Origin: Verrucomicrobiaceae bacterium
GTDB lineage: Bacteria; Verrucomicrobiota; Verrucomicrobiia; Opitutales; Intestinicryptomonadaceae
Direction: 5' to 3'
Assembly (NCBI GenBank): GCA_015061955.1
Contig: SUVO01000015.1
Location: 1-63,193 of the forward strand
DNA length: 63,193 nucleotides
Shown: piece by piece, positions 54,514-63,104 of the stretch
Layout: each line of letters starts with the position of its first letter
How positions within the stretch are numbered: the stretch's first letter is position 1
Notes under the pieces: generated by a model
Told to the model about the DNA's origin: nothing
The model's input: the letters and a program-made list of their open reading frames with translations, nothing else
The model's database searches: none
Made by a program: the position numbers and the translations under genes

Positions 54514-55683
54514 TTAATATCCAAGTTTTGCTATTATATCGGAAGCATTTCTGCGTGCTAAAGCATCTGCTTGAAGTACATCGTCGAGTGTTTGAGGATC
54601 GAGATGTTCTGTACATTCAAGTGTTTTGCCAACAACAGTTGCAATTTCAATCCAAGGCAAACGTCCTTTTATAAATTCGGCAACAGCTACTTCATTAGAA
54701 GCGTTAAAGCACGTTGTAGCAGTGCCTCCTGTGCGAAGTGCAGAAAACGCATGAGCCAAGCATGGAAAACGCACTACATCAGGTGGGGCAAAATCGAGAG
54801 TCATTGGTTTTGTAAAGTCGATAGTTTCAACCGATGGCAATCCTCGTTTACCATAAAGCAAGCTATGCGATATTGCAAAAGTCATTGATGGAGGCGAGAA
54901 GTGGGCCTTTATTGAACCATCGCGAAATTGCACCATTGAGTGTACTATGCTTTGGCGTTGTACTACTACCTGAATTTGATCTGGTGATACATCGAAAAGC
55001 CACTTAGCTTCTATAACTTCCAAGCCTTTATTAGCGAGGGTTGACGAGTCGATTGTAACTTTGGGCCCCATATTCCAATTAGGATGTTTTAGCGCTTGTT
55101 CGGGCTTGATTTGTTGCATTTGTTCAAGAGTATAATCTTTGAACATTCCACCAGAAGCTGTAATTAAGAGCTTAGCGATGTCGTCTTGACGTTCTCCTAC
55201 AAGACATTGAAAAATTGCATTATGTTCGCTATCGAGGGGCAACATTTGAACTTTATTTTCTTTTGCCGAACCCATTACGAATTTTCCAGCCATTACCAAA
55301 AGCTCTTTATTTGCAAGGGCTATATCTTTACCTGCTTGTATTGCAGCAAGTGTAGGTTTTAATGCTGTTGTACCAACTACTGCTGCAACAACGGTATCGA
55401 TTTCTGATAAAGTTGCAACTATTGTTAAGCCTTCTTCGCCACAGAACAACTGAACAGACGAATCGAACAAGCCCGATGTTTTTGCTTTTGAGTATGCGTC
55501 TTCATCGTAAATTGCTACATATTTTGCATTAAATTCTTTTGCAATTTTTGCGAGTTTTTCAAAGTTGTGTTTACCTGCTATACCAACTACTTCAAGTCTA
55601 TCTGGATTAGCACGAACAACGTCTAAAGTATTATCGCCAATGGAGCCTGTTGCTCCTAAGATTGAAAGTTTTTTTATTTTCAT
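54514..55683 (-). CDS. dxr: 1-deoxy-D-xylulose 5-phosphate reductoisomerase
   Basis: A 389-residue enzyme of normal length. The NADPH motif LGATGSIGDNTLDV is at the N-terminus. ALANKELLVMAG, LPLDSEHNAIFQCL, ITASGGMFKD and HPNWNMGPKVTIDSSTLANK make up the metal and substrate site. It makes MEP, the committed MEP-pathway step, and is in the same operon as ispG. The start overlaps the cdsA end by four bases. Confidence 0.97.
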   Translation of the reverse strand: MKIKKLSILGATGSIGDNTLDVVRANPDRLEVVGIAGKHNFEKLAKIAKEFNAKYVAIYDEDAYSKAKTSGLFDSSVQLFCGEEGLTIVATLSEIDTVVAAVVGTTALKPTLAAIQAGKDIALANKELLVMAGKFVMGSAKENKVQMLPLDSEHNAIFQCLVGERQDDIAKLLITASGGMFKDYTLEQMQQIKPEQALKHPNWNMGPKVTIDSSTLANKGLEVIEAKWLFDVSPDQIQVVVQRQSIVHSMVQFRDGSIKAHFSPPSMTFAISHSLLYGKRGLPSVETIDFTKPMTLDFAPPDVVRFPCLAHAFSALRTGGTATTCFNASNEVAVAEFIKGRLPWIEIATVVGKTLECTEHLDPQTLDDVLQADALARRNASDIIAKLGY

Positions 55684-56531
55684 ATATTACTTACAAAAAA
55701 TCCAATGTATATTAAATAACTCAATGGTGCACACAATATGAGCGAATCAGCTAAATCGAACGCCCCACCAATTCCTGGAATAATAGCGCCTGAATCTTTT
55801 ACATCCATTCTACGCTTGAAAACCGACTCAAGCAAATCGGAAACTATTGCAACCATTCCAATCGGAATTGAAACTATTGCTGCACTCAATGGTGTGATTT
55901 CTTTGTAAAAAATCCCATACTTTCCACAAATCCACGCAAATGATGCTCCTATAACTGCTGATGATACTATTCCACCTACTGCGCCTTCCCAAGTTTTGTT
56001 AGGACTCATTGTTGGTGCCATTTTATGGCGACCAAATGCACATCCTATAACGTAAGCGCCTATATCGGAAAACTTTGCTGCTGCAATTATCCAAACTGCA
56101 AACATTATATTTTCGTATGTATCATATCCAGATGCTACTAACGCATAAAATTTCAGCATGAACGGACTAATAAATATTGTAGCAACTGTTGGTGCTATTG
56201 TTTGTTTTACATAATCACCGTACGGATCTTTCACAATCATTATAAATAAAGGCGTTACAGCCATGGCAAAAACTAAATCGCCTATAAAATGATTTAATGG
56301 CAACGGGATTAGTGGATTATTTGTACTACATGCAAATATTAGTACAGTAGCTACCTGAATATACCAAAGAATTGGCTTATAATTAGCTTTTCTTAGAAGT
56401 GTACATATTTCGTAATTTACAGCTAATGAAAGTATCATTATCATTGAAGCAAATCCATAACTTTTCCCATAAACAATAGCAATTACAGCTATTGCCCAAA
56501 TTACTATTGTACTAAATATTCGTGCTAACAT
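55680..56531 (-). CDS. cdsA: Phosphatidate cytidylyltransferase
   Basis: A 283-residue polytopic membrane enzyme with about eight helices. The C-terminal signature is recognisable (SDLLESVFKRRMDVKDSG), with the Arg and two Asp that bind metals and CTP. The next part reads PGIGGAFDLADSL, where the classic motif is PGHGGxxDRxDS. The His and Arg changes are also seen in PVC-group enzymes, as far as I recall. It makes CDP-diacylglycerol for phospholipids. Overlaps uppS by seven bases. Confidence 0.92.
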   Translation of the reverse strand: MLARIFSTIVIWAIAVIAIVYGKSYGFASMIMILSLAVNYEICTLLRKANYKPILWYIQVATVLIFACSTNNPLIPLPLNHFIGDLVFAMAVTPLFIMIVKDPYGDYVKQTIAPTVATIFISPFMLKFYALVASGYDTYENIMFAVWIIAAAKFSDIGAYVIGCAFGRHKMAPTMSPNKTWEGAVGGIVSSAVIGASFAWICGKYGIFYKEITPLSAAIVSIPIGMVAIVSDLLESVFKRRMDVKDSGAIIPGIGGAFDLADSLILCAPLSYLIYIGFFVSNI

Positions 56532-57268
56532 TGTTTTTGTATTTGTTCAGAGGTTAGACCATATCGACGTTCACGATTTGCATATTCTTGTATTGCATCA
56601 TGTAAATGTTGTTCATCAAAATCTGGCCAAAGTATATCGGTAAAGTAAAATTCCGCATATGCAGCTTGCAACATTAGGTAGTTGCTCAAACGCTTTTCAC
56701 CTGAAGTCCTAATTATAAGATCAGGGTCGGGAATGTGAGCAGTATCTAAATTTTGTTGTATACATTCCCAAGTTATATCTTTTGAAGATATTTCGTTATT
56801 TTCTGCCGATGTTATTAACTTTTTTACGACTCTTGTTATTTCATCTCTCGAACCATAATTTAAAGCTAATATCAAGGTTTGCTTATTGAAATGTTGAGTT
56901 GATTTTTTTATTTTAGCAATTGCCTTTTGACAGTAAGATGGAAGTGCTGAAATATCGCCTATTGTTTCAAAACGGACTTCGTTTTTTATAAAGTCTTTTT
57001 CATTTGCTTTTATAGATTTTTCAAGCAAGTGCATTAAAGCCGATACTTCAACTTTTGGTCTATTCCAGTTTTCCGATGAAAATGCGTATAACGTTATATA
57101 TTTTACGCCAAATTTTCTGGCACCGTCTAAAACTTTTTTTATTTGCTGAGCGCCTTTTTTATGGCCTTCAATGCGTGATTTATTGTGTTGCTTTGCCCAT
57201 CGACCATTCCCATCCATAATTATTGCTATATGTTGGGGAACATTCATATTTTCTTTAAGAGCATTCAT
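56525..57268 (-). CDS. uppS: Undecaprenyl diphosphate synthase
   Basis: A 247-residue cis-prenyltransferase. It starts with HIAIIMDGNGRWAKQ (catalytic Asp), followed by GHKKGAQ, TLYAFSSENWNRP and the C-terminal PDLIIRTSGEKRLSNYL with LWPDFDEQHL. It makes the C55 carrier lipid used in cell-wall and glycan synthesis. First gene of the operon uppS-cdsA-dxr-rseP-ispG, downstream of the SRP RNA gene. Confidence 0.97.
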   Translation of the reverse strand: MNALKENMNVPQHIAIIMDGNGRWAKQHNKSRIEGHKKGAQQIKKVLDGARKFGVKYITLYAFSSENWNRPKVEVSALMHLLEKSIKANEKDFIKNEVRFETIGDISALPSYCQKAIAKIKKSTQHFNKQTLILALNYGSRDEITRVVKKLITSAENNEISSKDITWECIQQNLDTAHIPDPDLIIRTSGEKRLSNYLMLQAAYAEFYFTDILWPDFDEQHLHDAIQEYANRERRYGLTSEQIQKQC

Positions 57269-57299
57269 AAAAGTTGCGTTTACGCTTCGACAAAAATAA

Positions 57300-57403
57300 G
57301 AGGGGGTCAGGTTACCTACGGCACATCTGGAAAATCACTACCGTTGCTTCCTTCCGAACCTGGCGGGGTTTGCGTTTTCGCAAATTGCATAGGACCCGAC
57401 CTT
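57300..57403 (-). ncRNA. ffs: Signal recognition particle RNA, small bacterial (4.5S) type
   Basis: On the minus strand about 102 bases form one long hairpin. Its tip contains the universal helix 8 sequence, with AGGTTCGGAAGGAAGCAACG and then CAGATGTGCCG. The GGAA tetraloop and the asymmetric AC-rich bulge bind Ffh. The ends, GGTCGGGTCC and GGTAACCTGACC, close the base of the stem. A C-rich end followed by T-rich sequence (towards 57285) serves as terminator. There is no Alu domain, so it is the Gram-negative short form. Confidence 0.95.
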
Positions 57404-57517
57404 AACTAAATATCCTCTATTTTTTGGCGTGTATTGCAAGCATTTTTTTCAAAAAGAACTGTATTGTTTTACACTTTAATAAACTATTTTATTCAACAAA
57501 ATATTTCTTATAGAAAC

Positions 57518-57551
57518 AAAAAAAGAACGTTCCGTAGAATGTTCTTTTTTT
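57518..57551 (-). terminator. Intrinsic terminator after fabG
   Basis: An imperfect hairpin (AAAGAACGTTC with GAATGTTCTTT, one G-T pair) with A and T runs on its sides lies 20 bases past the fabG stop. The rest of 57404-57571 shows nothing recognisable. Confidence 0.8.
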
Positions 57552-57571
57552 GCAAGTTTTATGGGCGTATT

Positions 57572-58318
57572 TTACATATATAAACCACCATTTACACCAA
57601 TTATTTGTCCTGTTATGTATCCAGCTTGATCTGAAGCTAAGAACATACAAGTTGATGCAATGTCGCTTGTTTTACCCATTTTTTTCATAGGGATTAGTGG
57701 AAGCACTGCTTTTGTTACAGCTTCTGGTAAGACAGATGTCATGTCGGTTTCGATGAATCCTGGAGCAATAGCGTTTACAGTAATATTACGCGATGCAACT
57801 TCTTTAGCAACTGCCTTAGTAAAGCCAATCATACCAGCTTTAGCTGCCGAGTAATTTACTTGACCTACATTGCCCATTTGTCCTGATAAAGATGATATAT
57901 TTATAATTCTACCCCAACGCTGACTCATCATTGCACGAATGAGGTTGCGTGTTAGATAAAATGCCGACGACAAATTTGTTGCAATAACATCGTCCCATTC
58001 TTCGTCCGACATTCTCATTAAGAGATTATCTTTTGTTATACCTGCATTATTTATCAGGATATCTACTGCATCGTATTTTTCGAGAATTGTTGCACAGGCC
58101 TGTTTGATTTCGGCAGGTTTCGATACGTCGAAAGGTATAGCTTCGGCTTTTCCACCATTTGCTATTATATCTTCCGCAACTTTTCCACAAGATGCAGGAT
58201 TTTTACTTGAGCAAATTACTGTGCAACCTGCTTTAGCAAGTTCGAGTGCAATTTCTCTGCCGATACCTCTTCCTGCGCCACTAACGAGTGCAACTTTATT
58301 TGTATATGTTAATTCCAT
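57572..58318 (-). CDS. fabG: 3-oxoacyl-[acyl-carrier-protein] reductase
   Basis: A 248-residue short-chain dehydrogenase. The NADPH motif is SGAGRGIGREIALELA, followed by the NNAG motif and the catalytic Ser in ISSLSGQMG. The YSAAKAG block supplies Tyr and Lys. The C-terminus NAIAPGFIETDM to GQIIGVNGGLYM matches FabG closely. It reduces beta-ketoacyl-ACP in fatty-acid elongation. It stands apart from other fab genes here, followed by its own terminator. A related SDR of unknown substrate is the alternative. Confidence 0.92.
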   Translation of the reverse strand: MELTYTNKVALVSGAGRGIGREIALELAKAGCTVICSSKNPASCGKVAEDIIANGGKAEAIPFDVSKPAEIKQACATILEKYDAVDILINNAGITKDNLLMRMSDEEWDDVIATNLSSAFYLTRNLIRAMMSQRWGRIINISSLSGQMGNVGQVNYSAAKAGMIGFTKAVAKEVASRNITVNAIAPGFIETDMTSVLPEAVTKAVLPLIPMKKMGKTSDIASTCMFLASDQAGYITGQIIGVNGGLYM

Positions 58319-58363
58319 AACGTCTACTTATCTTAAATTTTATCGCAATAGTAAAGTAATTTT

Positions 58364-59764
58364 TTACGCACCCCAGAATGTTCTGTATAAAGCTTTTACT
58401 TCTTCCGATTTTTTAGCGAGTTTCTGCTTCGACTCTTCCGAATACTTTGCTTTTATACATGCACTCAATAATTTTGCTTGTTCTTGGCAAATCGCATCGT
58501 GCAATGGGAAAAAGAACTGATACAAGAAATACGCAAACTGCATATAACGCATTTTTCCAAACAAACGTGGCAATTTCTTATCGTGGGATTCTACAACAAC
58601 ATTTTTCTTATTTAAGATTGCACTTTTTACATCGTTCCATTCATTTGATTTTGCAAATACTATTGTGTAGCCTTCACCGAGTCTATCTCTACTATGGGCA
58701 TCGCTTGTGCCGAAAATATTTAAATCTTTACCCTTATCTTTAGCTTCAAACAAGGCACAGATTGCCAAGTCGGTTGAATCATCACTGCAAGACGAATTTA
58801 CTATTTCGAGATAATCGAATTTTGCACGTTCGCATAGGACTTGGACTACTCGTTTAGTAAGGTGTATATTCCTTTCACCCATTCTCCAGAACGGATGATT
58901 TAATGCTGACAATCCACCAAATTTATTGATAATTTCAAATTCAGCTTCCGAGCCAGCAACCGAATGAGCCTCTAAAGGCGTTAAATCTTTTGGAAGTGTT
59001 GGTAATATTTCCTCGATGCGTTTTTCAAATGCTTCTTTGTTATTATCGATGTAATCTGTAATACATTGGCTTGCTCCTATACTATGAACATGAGGAATAG
59101 CCTTGTGGCATTCTTCACCCTTGAAACAACGCATAGATATTGGCAATGGATTGAATTCATCGATAAGCAATTGCGAACCTTTTGTTGTTCTATGGTCAGA
59201 TAATGCCTGAAAATCAAAACCAACCTCTAAACATTTAACTCCCATAGTATCTGCAGCGTGTTTGCCGTCTGAGAAGCGAGAGTGCATGTGGAAGTCGCCC
59301 TTATATGCGCGCAAATTGTAGAGGTCTTCATCAAGGGCGTATACAGGGAAGTATTCTGCTGGAGTTCTTTTCTTCTTTCGTTTGGTTTGTACTTGTTTTT
59401 TACCATCTTTATAAAAGAGCATTACAACATACCCACCTTCTCTTTGGAATTTCCATGTGAAAGTAATTTTATTATCTGCTATGGTATATTTTGCACGTTT
59501 TGAAGGCGAGAATTTGTATTCGCCATCGTCTTCTTTTATATCAATTTGAAATAATTTTTTTATAAATTCTGGGGTAGCATTTATTTCAAGTTTTACTTCG
59601 TCACCAACCTTATAAATTCTACGAGCCATTGAGCAAACCTGTTGCTTTGATTCTGGATTTGCTGGGCTTATACGACGTATCTTTGCGGCTTGTGCTGGAA
59701 TTGCTGAAAGACCTGCAAACAGCGAACCTAAACCTAACGAGTGTAAAAAATTTCTTCTTTTCAT
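58364..59764 (-). CDS. Exported PHP-domain phosphoesterase
   Basis: A 466-residue protein with a twin-arginine leader (MKRRNFLHSLGLGSLFAGLS) cleaved near AQA. A beta-rich domain follows (~30-150). The PHP domain comes next with its metal motifs: GDFHMHSRFSDG, LSDHRT, SALNHPFW and GTSDAHSRD. Metal-binding His and Asp are all kept, so it is likely an active Tat-exported phosphoesterase or similar metalloenzyme. Substrate unknown. A Lys-rich C-terminal tail follows. Together with the metallophosphoesterase at 2452 it is the second Tat-type phosphoesterase in the window. Confidence 0.85.
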   Translation of the reverse strand: MKRRNFLHSLGLGSLFAGLSAIPAQAAKIRRISPANPESKQQVCSMARRIYKVGDEVKLEINATPEFIKKLFQIDIKEDDGEYKFSPSKRAKYTIADNKITFTWKFQREGGYVVMLFYKDGKKQVQTKRKKKRTPAEYFPVYALDEDLYNLRAYKGDFHMHSRFSDGKHAADTMGVKCLEVGFDFQALSDHRTTKGSQLLIDEFNPLPISMRCFKGEECHKAIPHVHSIGASQCITDYIDNNKEAFEKRIEEILPTLPKDLTPLEAHSVAGSEAEFEIINKFGGLSALNHPFWRMGERNIHLTKRVVQVLCERAKFDYLEIVNSSCSDDSTDLAICALFEAKDKGKDLNIFGTSDAHSRDRLGEGYTIVFAKSNEWNDVKSAILNKKNVVVESHDKKLPRLFGKMRYMQFAYFLYQFFFPLHDAICQEQAKLLSACIKAKYSEESKQKLAKKSEEVKALYRTFWGA

Positions 59765-59805
59765 AATAATTTATACAGTAATTACAACGAGCCAATTTTA
59801 CAAGA

Positions 59806-59840
59806 AAAAATAGGAACATATTTGCTATGTTCCTATTTTT
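59806..59840 (-). terminator. Intrinsic terminator after queF
   Basis: A perfect 15-bp hairpin (59806-59820 with 59826-59840) around a 5-base loop, flanked by A and T runs. It lies 16 bases past the queF stop and upstream of the PHP gene. Confidence 0.9.
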
Positions 59841-59855
59841 GAAAGTTTTTTGTGC

Positions 59856-60275
59856 TTAGATATTACTTGGGCGTTCTCCACTTTGCGCAGTAACTTTTAT
59901 GCCTATTCCTCCACGAATATTGAAATTGCCTTCTACCTGACACCACACTGGATCGAGTGCTTTTGTAAGATCTTGCAAAATTACATTCGTAAGGTGTTCG
60001 TGAAAGCAACCTTCGTTTCTGAACGACCACAAATACAACTTTAACGACTTGCTTTCTACTATCTTTTCGCGAGGTACATACGATATTTTTATTGTGGCAA
60101 AATCTGGCTGACCAGTCATTGGACAAAGGCATGTAAATTCATCGGTAAACAACTCTACCAAGTATTGGTTTTTTGTTTTACTTGGGAATACTTCGAGCTT
60201 TTTAGATGGCTTGTTTTTTTTGCCTGCACCAAGTTTAGTTAACGATGTTAAATCTTTTTTTTCGGTCTTTTTCAT
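59856..60275 (-). CDS. queF: 7-cyano-7-deazaguanine reductase QueF, unimodular type
   Basis: A 139-residue protein, the short (type I) form. The catalytic Cys51 is in [14 protein letters not shown] with Asp58. The QueF motif E-(S/L)K-S-x-K-x-Y/L-x-x-S is read as [20 protein letters not shown]. It reduces preQ0 to preQ1 with NADPH for queuosine in tRNA. It has a Lys-rich N-terminal extension of ~25 residues. It lies two bases after the MECR-like gene; no other que genes or preQ1 riboswitch are in the window. Confidence 0.95.
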   Translation of the reverse strand: MKKTEKKDLTSLTKLGAGKKNKPSKKLEVFPSKTKNQYLVELFTDEFTCLCPMTGQPDFATIKISYVPREKIVESKSLKLYLWSFRNEGCFHEHLTNVILQDLTKALDPVWCQVEGNFNIRGGIGIKVTAQSGERPSNI

Positions 60276-60277
60276 AA

Positions 60278-61258
60278 TTAGAAATCCAACATTACTTTAC
60301 CCATACGCGAATTTTCTGAAGCACGTTTTAGAGCATTATTTACATTTTCAAGTTTGAAAGTCGAGTCAACTGGAGCCTGCAATGTTCCGTTTTTTATCAT
60401 TGCAAAGATTTTATCAAAAATTGATGCAACTTCTTCTTTTGAGTGTGTACGTTGATATTTATCCCACCAGAAACCACGCAAGCGTAAATCATTGAAGATT
60501 AAGAATCGGGTAGGGAAACGAACTGCATCTGAAACCATTGCTCCTATTGTTGCAATTGTAGCAGAGTTGCCCATAGCTTTTATCATATTCGAGACACTTT
60601 CGCCTCCAATTTGATTTAAGCCCAACAACAACTTACCTCCTGTTATTTCTTTGATTTTTTTTGCATCAAAATCTTTTTCATCAACAACTATATTTGCACC
60701 GATTTTTTCGAGCTCAGCTCTTTTAGCTTCTGCATTGCGAAGCATATTTACTGTTTTTATCCCACGCGATGCACAAATTTGAATCATAAAGTACCCCAAC
60801 GCACTACCAGCTCCATTTTGGATAATCCAATCGCCAGCGTTGAGTTTTTCAAACTCTTCAAGCACGCACAATGCAGTTGGAGGATTGATGAACGCCATAG
60901 ACTCTGTATTTATGTCGATATCGGAAGGTACAACCATAGCTTTTGCCGAATCCAACACTTGATATTGTTGCCAAGTTCCTAATTCAGCTGAAAGACGTAC
61001 ACGTTCACCTACTTTAATGGTTGCTTCAGATGCAACTTCAACAACCTCGCCAACACCTTCTCTACCTGCTATTGCAGGTAATTCTTTTAGCGTACCGTAC
61101 GATCCACCAATCATACCCAAATCTGATGGATTTATTGCTGCACGCAAAAATTTTACTAAAATTTGTCCTTCTTTAAGTGCTGGAACTTCAATTTCTTCGG
61201 CTTGTACTACTTCGGTAGGCTTCCCATAATTTCTATAAACAGCTGCTATACTTTTCAT
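60278..61258 (-). CDS. MECR/ETR-like enoyl reductase (MDR superfamily)
   Basis: 326 residues from ATG 61258, one base after the preceding stop. A zinc-free medium-chain dehydrogenase. [41 protein letters not shown] and [13 protein letters not shown] match mitochondrial-type 2-enoyl thioester reductase (MECR/ETR1). It also has the late [11 protein letters not shown] segment typical of that branch. It probably reduces trans-2-enoyl-ACP/CoA with NADPH, or acts as a quinone-type reductase. FabI or FabK elsewhere is possible. Operon with lipoprotein and queF. Confidence 0.85.
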   Translation of the reverse strand: MKSIAAVYRNYGKPTEVVQAEEIEVPALKEGQILVKFLRAAINPSDLGMIGGSYGTLKELPAIAGREGVGEVVEVASEATIKVGERVRLSAELGTWQQYQVLDSAKAMVVPSDIDINTESMAFINPPTALCVLEEFEKLNAGDWIIQNGAGSALGYFMIQICASRGIKTVNMLRNAEAKRAELEKIGANIVVDEKDFDAKKIKEITGGKLLLGLNQIGGESVSNMIKAMGNSATIATIGAMVSDAVRFPTRFLIFNDLRLRGFWWDKYQRTHSKEEVASIFDKIFAMIKNGTLQAPVDSTFKLENVNNALKRASENSRMGKVMLDF

Positions 61259-61259
61259 T

Positions 61260-62087
61260 TTATTTATTTTGTTGACGTTTTTGCAATGCTTTTTCAAACG
61301 ATTTTTCTAAGCTCTCTATTGTTTGTGGCTTATATTGTTTTTCTATTTGTTCGTCGGAAAGTTCTTCTACTTTTTTACCACTTTTTTTAGCTTCAAGAAG
61401 TTTTTTTCGAGCGTTTATTTTTGCTTGTTCAATGCCTCTTTTACGTTCTAACTGTTTCTGTTTTTCTGCTTGGGCTTGCTCTATTTTCTGTTGAGCAATT
61501 TCGGCTTCTGTTACTTTTGATGATTCAAAAATACGAAGGATTGGCGTTGATGGATTTGGATATTTTTCTGGTGGGAAAAACTCAAGTGTCCATGTAATTT
61601 GATTTTTCAGCATGGCGGCTGTCATATTATTTGCCGATGTCTCTATTGGTGAAAAACCTCTCCATCCCCATTTAGAATCGCCCTGTAAGAATGCTTGCAA
61701 CTCGAGTGTTGCATAAAACTTTGTATCGTGTTCATTTGTTCGCATACTTGATATTGTTGGAACGGGCAGTGGGATATCGTCAAAATTATTTGCTTCTTTT
61801 ATTGAGACGCTCCATACAGGCACAAATATAATTTGGGCTTTTTGTTTGTCATCTACTGCGATGTATCCTTTTTCTGTTAAATTTTTCTTAATTTCAGAAA
61901 TTAATATTTCGCTTACTTGAGCTTCGTTATTAAATGTTTTAAATATTTCTTTACCATTTTGAGGTTGTTCAACATAAAATGTTTTTAAGCCTTCAAAGCT
62001 TATATCATCACGTTTAATTTGTGGTGTATTGCAACCAACGAGGGTAAACAATACTCCAAGCCCTACATATACTAAAAAATTTTTCAT
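61260..62087 (-). CDS. Lipoprotein with DUF4136-like domain and Lys/Glu-rich tail
   Basis: 275 residues from ATG 62087. A lipobox FTLVGC (Cys ~19) marks it as a lipoprotein. Residues ~25-170 have the DUF4136-like pattern: a short strand with FEGLKTFYVEQP, an ISEIKKNLTEKGYIAVDD helix and an ADIIF-like strand (AQIIFVPVW). The C-terminal ~95 residues are a highly charged Lys/Glu/Gln coiled coil, unusual for this family. Role unknown; envelope location inferred. First of a three-gene operon with the reductase and queF. Confidence 0.65.
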   Translation of the reverse strand: MKNFLVYVGLGVLFTLVGCNTPQIKRDDISFEGLKTFYVEQPQNGKEIFKTFNNEAQVSEILISEIKKNLTEKGYIAVDDKQKAQIIFVPVWSVSIKEANNFDDIPLPVPTISSMRTNEHDTKFYATLELQAFLQGDSKWGWRGFSPIETSANNMTAAMLKNQITWTLEFFPPEKYPNPSTPILRIFESSKVTEAEIAQQKIEQAQAEKQKQLERKRGIEQAKINARKKLLEAKKSGKKVEELSDEQIEKQYKPQTIESLEKSFEKALQKRQQNK

Positions 62088-62130
62088 ACCCAATATGTAT
62101 ATTTAATACCCTTTTATTTTCAACACTTTA

Positions 62131-62955
62131 ATGTTGAAAAATTACACCGTTATAAAGTATATTAATACTATGTTAGAAATAATGAGCGCAGACAGTGTAT
62201 GGGCCTCTGTTGTTGACGAGGCTACTAAAGCGGCTTCAAATGAACCCGCAATGGCTGAATTACTCGATGAAATATTTTTATCGAGAAGTAATTTATTTGA
62301 CTGCGTATGTTATAGAATTTCGGCAAAGTTGGAATCTCGTACTCGTCGCGACATTGGTATTATAAACACTTTTACTGAGGCTTTTGCAACCGATAAATCT
62401 ATCAGAGAAAATGTGGTTAAAGACATTGTTGCTATCCGACATCGCGACCCTGCTTGCCAATTTTTTATGAATCCTATTTTATACTTTAAAGGATTCCATG
62501 CAATAACAACTCATCGCGTTGCACACTGGCTTTGGAACAATGGGAAAGTTCATACTGCTTACTACTTACAAAGTTTGATGAGCGAAGTTTTTGCAGTCGA
62601 TATTCATCCTGCTGCAAAATTTGGTGGTGGAATACTTCTTGACCATGCAACATCTTTTGTAGCTGGTGAAACTACCGTTGTTGAAGATAATGTTTCTATT
62701 TTACACGAAGTAACTCTCGGTGGTACTGGCAACGAGATTGGTGATCGCCATCCAAAGATTAAATCGGGTGTTTTAATTGGTGCTGGTGCAAAGTTGATTG
62801 GCAATATAACTATTGGTAATTGTGCAAAGATTGGTGCTGGTAGCGTTGTTTTAAACGATGTTCTTCCTCACACGACTGTTGCTGGTGTTCCAGCAAAGCC
62901 TATTGCATCGGCATATCAAGAGGAGCCTGCTTCTTGTATGGATCAAAATTTCTAA
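62131..62955 (+). CDS. cysE: Serine O-acetyltransferase
   Basis: A 274-residue CysE. The N-terminal helical domain (~25-150) ends IRHRDPACQFF and GFHAITTHRVAHWLW. A left-handed beta-helix of hexapeptide repeats follows with the catalytic DIHPAAKFGGGILLDHATSF and SILHEVTLGGTG. It makes O-acetylserine for cysteine. The start is ambiguous: ATG at 62131, 62170 or 62182; the last begins MSADSVWASV and resembles the usual CysE start. It is divergent from the lipoprotein operon. Confidence 0.95.
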   Translation: MLKNYTVIKYINTMLEIMSADSVWASVVDEATKAASNEPAMAELLDEIFLSRSNLFDCVCYRISAKLESRTRRDIGIINTFTEAFATDKSIRENVVKDIVAIRHRDPACQFFMNPILYFKGFHAITTHRVAHWLWNNGKVHTAYYLQSLMSEVFAVDIHPAAKFGGGILLDHATSFVAGETTVVEDNVSILHEVTLGGTGNEIGDRHPKIKSGVLIGAGAKLIGNITIGNCAKIGAGSVVLNDVLPHTTVAGVPAKPIASAYQEEPASCMDQNF

Positions 62956-62977
62956 GTGGCGAAGATTGCTTGGCAAT
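62955..62977 (+). repeat. Dispersed 23-bp repeat, copy 2
   Basis: Starts on the last base of the cysE stop codon and matches copy 1 (50832-50854, opposite strand) at 22 of 23 positions, carrying the same ATTGC-TTG-GCAAT palindrome. A terminator hairpin follows 30 bases later. Confidence 0.7.
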
Positions 62978-63006
62978 ACTTCTTTTATTTTTGTAAATCT
63001 ATATAC

Positions 63007-63036
63007 AAAAAAGGCAATTCTAAGAATTGCCTTTTA
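63007..63036 (+). terminator. Intrinsic terminator after cysE
   Basis: AAAAGGCAATTC (63009-63020) pairs with GAATTGCCTTTT (63024-63035), loop TAA, with flanking A and T runs. Confidence 0.88.
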
Positions 63037-63104
63037 TCATAATTATATAAAAAATTCGCAATCAGTTTAGGACTAACATAGGGAATGGGAAATAAAAAAC
63101 GTGT